Source: Verrucomicrobiota bacterium
Lineage (GTDB): Bacteria; Verrucomicrobiota; Verrucomicrobiia; Opitutales; UBA953
Length of the DNA stretch: 21,192 bases
Assembly (NCBI GenBank): GCA_005798925.1
Contig: SYID01000098.1
Location: forward strand, 1-21,192
Direction of reading: 5' to 3'
The position numbers and the translations under genes were made by a program. Positions 1-7,307 of the stretch are shown in pieces. Position 1 is the first letter of the stretch; every line of letters starts with the position of its first letter. The notes beneath the pieces were generated by a model. The model did no database searches, was not told the origin of the DNA, and saw only the letters and a list, made by a program, of their open reading frames with translations.

Positions 1-672
1 CGCGGCGTCGATGATGCCCTGGGTGATCTTGGCGGCTTCGGGCAGGCTCATCGTGGCGTTGGTCACGCCGATGGATCCGCCGACCGTGGTGCCCACGTGG
101 GCGATGATGACGTCGGCGCCGGCCTCGGCCATGGCCTTGGACTCTTCCGGCGAGCCCACGTAGACGATGGTGAACAGCTCCATCTTGCGGGCGAGGGCGA
201 CGGTCTCGAATTCCTTCTTCACGCTCATGCCGGTCTCCTCGAGGATCTGGCGGAACTTGCCGTCGATAATCGTGTGGGTCGGGAAGTTGTTGATACCGGA
301 GAAGCCCATGTCCTTCACCTTGCCGAGCCAATGCCACATGCGGCGGCGGGGGTCGGTGGCGTGGACTCCGCAGATGACCGGAATCTCTTCGACGACGGGG
401 AGGACTTCGTACTCGCCGATCTCCATCGCGACGGCGTTGGCGTCGCCGTAGGCCATCATGCCGGCGGTCGAGCCGTGGCCGGCCATGCGGAAGCGGCCGG
501 AATTATAGACGATGACCAGGTCGGCGCCGCCGCGTTCGATGAACTTGGCGCTGATGCCCGTGCCGGCGCCGGCGGCGATGATCGGCTTGCCCTTGGACAT
601 CGTGTCGCGGAGGCGCTCGATGACTTCGATGCGGGTGTAGGGGTTTCCTTTTCCGGTCCAGGGGTTGGGCAT
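1..672 (-). CDS. Phosphoenolpyruvate hydrolase-family TIM-barrel protein (3' end outside window)
   Basis: Reading leftward from the ATG at 672 gives an open frame of 224 codons to the window edge, beginning MPNPWTGKGNPYTRIEVIER. It matches the family once called TIM-barrel signal-transduction protein and now PEP hydrolase (also the C-terminal half of Tm-1-like proteins). Visible hallmarks are an early strand with GKPIIAAGAGTGISAKFIE, then DLVIVYNSGRFRMAGHGS, PVICGVHATDPRRRM, FSGINNFPTH and, near the edge, DVIIAHVGTTVGGSIG. I estimate the family length at 270-280 residues, so about 50 are missing. There is no signal peptide, so it is cytoplasmic. Members in bacteria often sit beside a UPF0261 (Tm-1 N-terminal) gene, which would lie to the left and cannot be checked. 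No good Shine-Dalgarno is visible. It diverges from the AraC regulator with about 65 bp between them, so that regulator may control it. The family is clear; the reaction in this organism is not. Confidence 0.85.
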   Translation of the reverse strand, partial: MPNPWTGKGNPYTRIEVIERLRDTMSKGKPIIAAGAGTGISAKFIERGGADLVIVYNSGRFRMAGHGSTAGMMAYGDANAVAMEIGEYEVLPVVEEIPVICGVHATDPRRRMWHWLGKVKDMGFSGINNFPTHTIIDGKFRQILEETGMSVKKEFETVALARKMELFTIVYVGSPEESKAMAEAGADVIIAHVGTTVGGSIGVTNATMSLPEAAKITQGIIDAA

Positions 673-737
673 GGTGATATGAGAGAGAAGGGTGGTCGGG
701 GGTTGCTCCGGGCGGAGATAGGTCTTATGCAACGGAG

Positions 738-1643
738 GTGGCCCGCAAGAGCGATTTAAAACATTACAGCGAGACGCAACTCCGTCATTCCGAGACGGAC
801 ATCGAGAATCCGCGTTCCCGCCGCCGGATCGTGGTGGCCGCCGACTATCGGGACGAGCGTCCGTGGGTGCTGTCCGGGGTGCGTTGCAAGGAGCTGGGGC
901 TCTTCGAAATCGCCCACCTCGGCGTGGCGGAGATGCTGGCGCCTTATGAAGTCGTCCGGGCCAACCAAAGCGGCGCCTTCTTCATGGCCTGTCTATCCGG
1001 GCAGGGACAGGTCTGGGTCGACGGTCGTTGGCGCACCATCTCGGCGGGTCAGGCCTGCCTGCAGCCGGCGGGCATCCGCAACTCCTTTCGGATCGGCCGC
1101 GGCAAACGTTGGGATTTCTGCTGGATCCGCTTCGCCGGCGGCGTGCGCTCGAACACCATCTTCCGGGCCAGTTCGCCCGTGCTCGCCGACTTCGACGCGG
1201 AGCCGCTGCGTGCGGCCATCACCGGCCTGCTCGCCGAACTCAAGGGCGCCGGAGTCTCGAGGCGTAGTCACCAGTGGATCGAACTCGCCTATGATTACGT
1301 CCGAAGCTTCGCCGGCAGCTTCCGCGGCGACCCGCGGGTCCAGCGACTTTGGGACGTGGTCCAGGGGCGACTCGATTTCGGCTGGGACACCAAGTCGCTG
1401 GCCCGTGAGTCCGGCCTGAGCTTCGAGCATCTGCGCCGGCTTTGCCTGAAGGAGATCGGGCGGACGCCGATGAACCATCTCACGCATCTGCGCATCCAGC
1501 AGGCCATCCGCCTCATCAGCGAATCTGACGACAAGCTGGCCGTGATCGCCCGCAAGGTCGGCTTCGCCAACGGCAACAGTTTTTCCTCGGCCTTCAAGAA
1601 GTCGACCGGCCACGCCCCTTCTCACTTCCGGGCCGTGTCCTGA
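738..1643 (+). CDS. AraC/XylS-family transcriptional regulator
   Basis: A 301-residue protein with the usual two-part layout. Residues about 45-135 form a cupin-like sensing domain (FFMACLSGQGQVWVDGRW, then GQACLQPAGIRNSF). Residues about 205-300 form the paired helix-turn-helix DNA-binding domain, with the first HTH near SLARESGLSFEHLRRLCLKE and the second near LAVIARKVGFANGNSFSSAF, ending in the family-typical FKKSTGHAPSHFR. Length fits the family. The start is uncertain: the GTG at 738 overlaps a GGAGG (734-738), too close to serve it, and in-frame GTG codons at 831 and 834 are alternatives that keep the sensing domain. The nearby ATG at 727 is out of frame and stops at once. It diverges from the PEP-hydrolase gene and lies 100 bp before the giant cytochrome gene, so either could be a target; the inducer is unknown but probably a sugar or small metabolite. 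Confidence 0.88.
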   Translation: MARKSDLKHYSETQLRHSETDIENPRSRRRIVVAADYRDERPWVLSGVRCKELGLFEIAHLGVAEMLAPYEVVRANQSGAFFMACLSGQGQVWVDGRWRTISAGQACLQPAGIRNSFRIGRGKRWDFCWIRFAGGVRSNTIFRASSPVLADFDAEPLRAAITGLLAELKGAGVSRRSHQWIELAYDYVRSFAGSFRGDPRVQRLWDVVQGRLDFGWDTKSLARESGLSFEHLRRLCLKEIGRTPMNHLTHLRIQQAIRLISESDDKLAVIARKVGFANGNSFSSAFKKSTGHAPSHFRAVS

Positions 1644-1743
1644 CCCGGTTATCCGGTGAAAATGTGCATCTGAGAGGGGTCTGGTTGCGGTTAGGGATGC
1701 TCCTAAGTGTTGTAGGCGGTGGGAGGCTTCTTTTGATGGCTCC

Positions 1744-4700
1744 ATGCTTCCCCGCATCGCCCCGTTCCTGAGCTTCGCTCTGGCCTGTGCCTCCGCCATC
1801 CTTGGCGCCGCGCCGCTCAAGGTCACCGTCGTCGCCGACGACCCTGCCGCCGTCAAATCGCTCGTCGCCGAGCTTACCGCCGCCGGCGCCGTGGTGACCG
1901 AAGCCGACCGTCCTCGCGACATCCTGAGCGCCAAGCATGAGAAGGATGAGGTCGTCGTCCTCTACCGTAAAGATTACACGCCTTATGAGGTGCATGACCG
2001 CGCAGCCTTGGCCGATCTCTCGAACCGAGGCATCGGTTTCGTCGCCTTGCGCGGAGCCATCGCCGGTCCGTCCGCTTCCTGGGCGCGTGATACGTTCGGT
2101 GCGGGTTGGACGCCGGAGAGCCGTCGCTTCCGCGCCTTGATGATGCTCAACATCCGGACGGATGCGCATCCGCTGGCCACGGACGCCTCGACCTTCGACG
2201 TGACCGACCAGACAGTCTTCAACCTCGAGCTTAACGAGAAGATCCACGTGCTCGCTTCCTCGTTCACGTCGAAGGTCAGCGCCAACCGTAAGAACATCAC
2301 CGAAGTCTCCGACAAGGCCTCCATCTACGACATCCAGCCCCAGGCCTGGGTCTTCGAGAATGCGCGCCTCCGTTCGGCGGTCTTCCTGCAGGGCGAAGCC
2401 GAGACGCTCGCCCATGCCAGCTACCGCACGTTCATCAAGCGAGGCATCGCCTGGGCCGGCCGACGCGCCAATGTCGACGAACTCTGCGCCCCCAAGGATC
2501 TCGTCGACCTGCGTTATCCGGTCGGAGGCCCTAGCCGCGCCGAGAAGGCCATCGCCGCCTTCCAGATGCAGCCCGGCTTCAAGGCCAGCGTCGTCGTCAC
2601 CGAACCGCTCATCAATAAGCCCATCGCCGTGCAGTGGGACGAGCGCGGCCGCCTCTGGGTCGCCGAGACCCCGGAATACCCGAACGGCCGCCGCCCGCTG
2701 ACCGCTGAGTCGTGGCGCGAGGGCGGGGTGCTGGTGCCCGGCAGCTATGACCGCCCGGCCCAGGATAAGATCAGCGTGCTCGTCGACACCGACGGCGACG
2801 GCAAGGCCGACCGGAAGCAGCTCTTCCATGAAGGCCTCGAACTCATCACCGGCTTCTGTCATTATAAGGACGGCGTCATCGTGGTCTGCCAGCCTCACAT
2901 CGTCTGGCTCCGCGATACGGACGCCGACGGCAAGGCGGACAAGGAAGTCGTCCTCTACGGCGGCTTCACGCCCGGCGATACGCACTTCGTCGCCAATCAC
3001 TTCGTCCTCGCTCCCGATGGATGGGTCTACGCCAGCAACGGCGGCGGCGGCGAAGTCTTCCCGGCCGCTCAGCCCGACCGCAAGGTGCGGCTTTCGTCCG
3101 GCACCTTCCGTTTCAAGCCCGATGGTTCCGCCATCGAGCAGATCGCCTCGCAGGGCGGCAACAGCTTCGGCAACGAGGTCACCGGCAAGATGGAGTTCTT
3201 CCACGGCAAGGCCACCAACGGAAACCCGATCCAGCACGCCGTGCTCCCTGAGTCCATCCTCGCCAAGGCCCCCGGCACGCCCGCCAAGGCCTTCAGCTCC
3301 GTGAACCCGCGTCGTCCGGTGCTGCGCTCCGACCTGCCGGACCGCGCCCCGCTGCTGCAGATCGACCAGGTCGGTTATTACACCGCAGCATGTTCCGTGG
3401 CCGTCCAGGAACATGGCGCCTGGCCTGAGGATTACCGCGACACCATCTTCATCACCGAGCCCATCCTGGATATCATCCACTTTGAGAAGCTCATCCCCGA
3501 AGGCCCGACCTTCCTGGGTGAAGTGACCATCAAGGATCGGGAGTGGCTCCGCTCGATGGACCATTGGTTCTGCCCGATCGACGTCTCGTTCGGTCCGGAC
3601 GGCGCGATGTACGTCCTCGACTTCTACACCCCGGTCGTCGCGCACAACGACACCCGCGGCCCGTTGCACAGCAAATCCGGCGCTTCCGTGCGTCCGGACC
3701 GCGAGCACTACTTCGGCCGCATCTATCGTATCCAACACGAAGCCGCGAAGGGCTTCGCGATTCCCGACCTGTCCAAGGCCGACGTCGCCGGACTGGTCGC
3801 GGCGTTCGATCACCCGAACAAGGTCGTCCGTTTCAACGCTCTCCGCGTGCTGATGGATAAAGATGCCGGCTTGCTCGCCTCCGCCATCGGGCCGCTCGTG
3901 ACCATGGTGCGCAGCGAAGCCAAGGCCGAAGCCCGCATCGCGGCCCTCTGGGCCCTCCAGCGTCTCGACCGTCTTGAAGATGGCCTCTTGCAGGCGCTCT
4001 GCGCCGATGCGGATGCCGCCGTGCGCAAGAACGCCTTCCTTGTCGCGGAAGCCGCGCACAACAAGATTCCGGCCGCCGTCTATGCCAAGGCCTTACAGGA
4101 CACCGAACCGCGCGTCCGCCTGGCCGCCCTCCGGGCCATGGGCTCCGCGCCCCTCGAAGCTTCCGCCGGCGCACTGCTGCTCTCCGCCCAGGCCAGCCTG
4201 ACCGATGATTGGTCAAAGGCCGCCGCCACCGCCGCCGCGGCCGCCAATCCCGGCCCCGTGCTCGCCGGTATCCTCGCTGGGCCGGCCGAGGCCAATGGTG
4301 CCGACTTCGCCCGCACGCTTGCTGCCTCGCTTAACGGCGACGACGCCGTCGCGGTCCTGGCCGCCTCCGCCAAGTCCGCCAACAAGACCGTCGTCATTGC
4401 CGTCCTGCGAGAACTGTCTGCTCGTCGCGTGGCCGCTCCGGCCGCGCTCGACGCGGCCCGTCAGTCTCTGCGCACGCTGATCGCCGACCAGGATGGAGTC
4501 GTCGGCGCTTCCGCGGCCGCGGTCGCCGCGCTCTGGTTCACCGATGGCAGCCTGATGGCGGAACTCGCCGCCGCGGCGGTTCGTCTCTTGCCCGTGCTGG
4601 CCGACGCCAAGGTTTCGACCGACGCCCAGGTCGCCACCGCTCGCGTGCTCGTGCAGCTTCGCGACGCCGCCCCGGAAGTCCGTCCGGCTCTCGCCCAGGC

Positions 4701-6867
4701 TTTGGCTGGCTCGAACGAAGCCGTGGCCGTCGCCACGGCCGGCGCCCTCGCCGCCAGCGGGGACGCCTCCGTCGGTAAGATGCTTTACGCCGCCTTCCCG
4801 AAGTCCGCCGGCACTTATCGCGCCACCTTGTTCTCCGCGCTAGCCGGTCGCGCCGAATGGGCGGGATTGGTCCTCGACGCCCTGGAGTCGAAGTCGCTCT
4901 CGGCGATGAAGCTCGGGACGATGCAGGTCTCGCAGCTGGTAAGACATCCGGACGAAGCCGTCGCTCAGCGCGCCGCCACGGTCTTCGCCAAACTGAACGC
5001 CGGCAGCAGCCCGGCCAAGGATGACATCGTCTCGAAACTCCGCGCCGAGGTCGAGAAGCCCGGCGACGCCGCCAAGGGCAAAGAGCTCTTTGTCGCCGTC
5101 TGCCAGACCTGTCACAAGGTCGGCGACGTCGGCAACGACTTCGGTCCGAACCTGCAGGGCATCGGCTCGCATCCGCCCGCCGAGATGCTCGTGCATATCG
5201 TGGATCCGAACCGCATGGTGGACGACGAGCACCGCACCTGGAACTTCAAGATGAAGGACGGCACGCAATACTCGGCCTTGATCGGCAGCGAGAACCCGAC
5301 CTTCGTGAAGCTCAAGCTGCCGGCCGGCCAGTCCGCCGAACTCAAGGTGGCTGACATCGTGAGCCGCGAACGCAGCCCGAACTCCCTCATGCCCGAAGGC
5401 TTCGAATCGCTCGGCGGCGAGGGACTGCGCAACGTCATCGCCTATCTCCGCAGCGTGGCGATCAGCCCCGAAGGCGAGACCGTCGGACGATTCCGTCTGC
5501 TCGACCTCCGGTCCGCCTTCACCGCCTCGACGAACACCGGCCTCTACGCCAGCAAGGAGGCCAAGCGCGACACCTTGCCGTTCGCCCAGTTCGGCCAGGT
5601 CCAGTCCAACGGAGTGCCCTACAAGGTCGTCGACCCCAAGACCGCCAAGGACGGATTGAATGTCATCGTCCTCAAAGGGGGAGCCTTCAAAGGCGCCTAT
5701 TCCAAGTCCTTCCCGTCGAAGGTCGAGATTCCGGTCGGTTCCGTCGCTAATCGCATCCACTTCCTCGGCGCGGTCGGCGGGTGGGGCGCCCACGGGGACG
5801 CCGTCGCCATGGTCGCCGAGGTGCGTTTCCTGAGCGGCAAGGTGCAAAAGAAGGTCTTCTATGGCGGCGTCGACTTCGCCGACTACAACGGCACGGGCGA
5901 CGTCCCGAAGTCCAAGTCCGCCCGTCAGCTGCTCTCCGGCGACGGCCGTCAGGTCCGTACGCATTGGATCCCCGTCGAAAGCAATGAGGTCATCGACAAG
6001 ATCGTCCTGAGCTCCGAGGACACTCCGATCGCCCCGACCACGGTGGCCGTCACCATCGAGATCGGCGGCCCGCCTAATCCGCCTGCGGGCAAGGACGATG
6101 GTGCGACCAAAGGCGGCAAGAAAAAGGGCAAGGCCAACGAAGGACCCAGCGACCTCCTGCCCAAGGACAACCCCAAGACCACCCAGGCTTACGGTCAGTC
6201 CTTCGGGCCGCGTAAGCAAGGCCAGCACCGCGTGCTCTTCGCCGGAGCCGGCAGCTCGCACAACTTCCCCGCCTTCTTCCTCGGCACAGATGCGCTGACG
6301 GCCAAGGCCGCCGGTTATGACGTCGCCGCGACACCCAATCTCAAGGAGACCCTCGCGTTGCTCCCGCAGGCGGACCTCTTCGTGTTCAGCGGCAACCACG
6401 CCCAGTTCGGGACGCCGGAGTTCCAGAAGGCCATCCGGGATTTCGCCGCGGCCGGTAAGGGCATCGTCCTCCTGCATGCCGCCACGTGGTATAACTGGCC
6501 CTTGGAGACCAAGTATAACGATGAGTTCGTGTGCGGCGGGTCACGTAACCATGGCCATAGCGACTTCACCTTCACCGTCACCCAGCCGGAGCATCCCATC
6601 ATGAAGGGCGTTCCCGCCACCTTCGTGGTCAATGACGAGAGCTATAACATCGAGCTGACCCGGCCCGAAGGCGCCGAAGTCCTCGGCACTATCCCGCGTC
6701 AGACCCCCAAGGAAGGACTGTCGAACATCCTGCCATCCGTCTGGACCGTCAAGTATCCCGGCGCCAAGGTCGTCTGCATCGCCCTCGGCCACGACGCCAA
6801 GTCGCACGACCATCCGGCTTACAAGCAGCTCCTCCTGAACTCCCTGACCTGGGTTTCTAATAAGTAA
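1744..6867 (+). CDS. Giant exported PVC-type dehydrogenase / HEAT / CxxCH cytochrome protein with ThuA-like domains at both ends
   Basis: 1707 residues. Domains in order: signal peptide (1-23, ALACASAILGAAP); a degenerate ThuA-like domain (about 25-245); a PVC-type membrane-bound-dehydrogenase beta-propeller (about 270-680, with DTDGDGKADRK and DTDADGKADKE, calcium-loop-like repeats); alanine-rich HEAT-type helical repeats (about 690-1090); a c-type cytochrome domain (about 1095-1245) with haem motif CQTCH at 1120-1124 and likely axial ligand M1216 in NSLMPEGFE; a beta-rich, NPCBM/carbohydrate-binding-like region (about 1250-1450); a Lys/Gly linker (TKGGKKKGK at 1455-1463); and a canonical ThuA domain (about 1485-1707; LLHAATWYNWP, HPIMKGVP, DESYN). 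The domain set is known in Planctomycetes and Verrucomicrobia for periplasmic sugar or polyol oxidation; substrate unknown. The ATG is chosen because the signal peptide starts directly there. It could feed electrons from the propeller to the haem. Reverse-strand open frames across this gene are codon-bias shadows. Confidence 0.9.
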   Translation: MLPRIAPFLSFALACASAILGAAPLKVTVVADDPAAVKSLVAELTAAGAVVTEADRPRDILSAKHEKDEVVVLYRKDYTPYEVHDRAALADLSNRGIGFVALRGAIAGPSASWARDTFGAGWTPESRRFRALMMLNIRTDAHPLATDASTFDVTDQTVFNLELNEKIHVLASSFTSKVSANRKNITEVSDKASIYDIQPQAWVFENARLRSAVFLQGEAETLAHASYRTFIKRGIAWAGRRANVDELCAPKDLVDLRYPVGGPSRAEKAIAAFQMQPGFKASVVVTEPLINKPIAVQWDERGRLWVAETPEYPNGRRPLTAESWREGGVLVPGSYDRPAQDKISVLVDTDGDGKADRKQLFHEGLELITGFCHYKDGVIVVCQPHIVWLRDTDADGKADKEVVLYGGFTPGDTHFVANHFVLAPDGWVYASNGGGGEVFPAAQPDRKVRLSSGTFRFKPDGSAIEQIASQGGNSFGNEVTGKMEFFHGKATNGNPIQHAVLPESILAKAPGTPAKAFSSVNPRRPVLRSDLPDRAPLLQIDQVGYYTAACSVAVQEHGAWPEDYRDTIFITEPILDIIHFEKLIPEGPTFLGEVTIKDREWLRSMDHWFCPIDVSFGPDGAMYVLDFYTPVVAHNDTRGPLHSKSGASVRPDREHYFGRIYRIQHEAAKGFAIPDLSKADVAGLVAAFDHPNKVVRFNALRVLMDKDAGLLASAIGPLVTMVRSEAKAEARIAALWALQRLDRLEDGLLQALCADADAAVRKNAFLVAEAAHNKIPAAVYAKALQDTEPRVRLAALRAMGSAPLEASAGALLLSAQASLTDDWSKAAATAAAAANPGPVLAGILAGPAEANGADFARTLAASLNGDDAVAVLAASAKSANKTVVIAVLRELSARRVAAPAALDAARQSLRTLIADQDGVVGASAAAVAALWFTDGSLMAELAAAAVRLLPVLADAKVSTDAQVATARVLVQLRDAAPEVRPALAQALAGSNEAVAVATAGALAASGDASVGKMLYAAFPKSAGTYRATLFSALAGRAEWAGLVLDALESKSLSAMKLGTMQVSQLVRHPDEAVAQRAATVFAKLNAGSSPAKDDIVSKLRAEVEKPGDAAKGKELFVAVCQTCHKVGDVGNDFGPNLQGIGSHPPAEMLVHIVDPNRMVDDEHRTWNFKMKDGTQYSALIGSENPTFVKLKLPAGQSAELKVADIVSRERSPNSLMPEGFESLGGEGLRNVIAYLRSVAISPEGETVGRFRLLDLRSAFTASTNTGLYASKEAKRDTLPFAQFGQVQSNGVPYKVVDPKTAKDGLNVIVLKGGAFKGAYSKSFPSKVEIPVGSVANRIHFLGAVGGWGAHGDAVAMVAEVRFLSGKVQKKVFYGGVDFADYNGTGDVPKSKSARQLLSGDGRQVRTHWIPVESNEVIDKIVLSSEDTPIAPTTVAVTIEIGGPPNPPAGKDDGATKGGKKKGKANEGPSDLLPKDNPKTTQAYGQSFGPRKQGQHRVLFAGAGSSHNFPAFFLGTDALTAKAAGYDVAATPNLKETLALLPQADLFVFSGNHAQFGTPEFQKAIRDFAAAGKGIVLLHAATWYNWPLETKYNDEFVCGGSRNHGHSDFTFTVTQPEHPIMKGVPATFVVNDESYNIELTRPEGAEVLGTIPRQTPKEGLSNILPSVWTVKYPGAKVVCIALGHDAKSHDHPAYKQLLLNSLTWVSNK

Positions 6868-6870
6868 TGA

Positions 6871-6990
6871 GAGTATCGAGTATGGAGTATCGAGTATCGG
6901 GGGAGTGACATGAACACCCTACGAAACAGTGCTCCTATGCTGATGCCTCGTGATGTCTTTTCTATACTCAATACTCCATACTCAATACTC
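6871..6990. repeat. Long imperfect inverted repeat built from GAGTATN heptamers
   Basis: The left arm (6871-6897) consists of four GAGTAT units separated by single bases (C, G, C). The right arm (6964-6990) is its reverse complement except at the two C positions, giving 25 of 27 matching bases. The 66-nt centre (6898-6963) has no convincing ORF. The right arm ends 8 nt before the Dabb start codon and the left arm begins 3 nt after the giant gene's stop codon. The stem is AT-rich and lacks a T tract, so it does not look like a rho-independent terminator. It could be an mRNA-processing or stabilising stem, a protein-binding repeat, or a small non-autonomous (MITE-like) element. Confidence 0.85.
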
Positions 6991-6998
6991 TAGATGCC

Positions 6999-7295
6999 AT
7001 GGTCTACCACTACGGAACCTTCGTCTTCAAGCAGGGCGTCACCCCGGCCCAGATCGACCGCTGTTTCGCCGAGATGCGCGGCATGGTCGGCAAGATCCCC
7101 GGGCTGCTCTCCATGCAGCACGGCGTCTACCAGAGCGACGAAGGCCTCAACGACGGCTTCACCCACGGGTTCGTCATGACCTTCGACACCCCCCAGAGTC
7201 GCGACCGCTACCTCCCGCACCCCGAGCACGAACGCGTGAAGGAGATCGTCGTCCCGAATCTCGAACGCGTGATGGTCTTCGACTTCACCGTCTGA
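6999..7295 (+). CDS. Dabb (stress-responsive alpha/beta-barrel) domain protein
   Basis: 98 residues, a complete single Dabb domain of the dimeric ferredoxin-like alpha/beta-barrel superfamily. It starts MVYHYGTFVFKQG and shows a PGLLSMQHG strand, the HGFVMTF strand, the family-typical YLPHPEHERVKE segment, and ends NLERVMVFDFTV. There is no signal peptide, so it is cytoplasmic. The start is fixed by the domain's first strand; the ATG at 6994 is in another frame. No Shine-Dalgarno is visible because the right arm of the heptamer repeat occupies the upstream position. It follows the giant gene at 131 nt on the same strand and converges with the YHYH gene (12 nt between stop codons). Dabb proteins range from enzymes to small-molecule binders, so no specific function is assigned. 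A decayed relative of its C-terminus lies at 15787-15870. Confidence 0.88.
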   Translation: MVYHYGTFVFKQGVTPAQIDRCFAEMRGMVGKIPGLLSMQHGVYQSDEGLNDGFTHGFVMTFDTPQSRDRYLPHPEHERVKEIVVPNLERVMVFDFTV

Positions 7296-7307
7296 GTACG
7301 GCCACGT

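Noticed and set aside
1594..4059. Long reverse-strand open frame (821 codons) opposite the giant gene
   Set aside because: Composition (Gly/Asp/Glu/Arg/His-rich, no domain) is typical of the antisense of a high-GC3 gene, and the forward frame has clear domains throughout.
4840..6477. Reverse-strand open frame (545 codons) opposite the cytochrome and ThuA end of the giant gene
   Set aside because: Same reason: an antisense shadow of a well-supported coding region with no recognisable motif.
6871..6990. CRISPR array
   Set aside because: Repeat units are only 7 bp with one-base spacers and the arms are inverted; no spacer-sized intervals.
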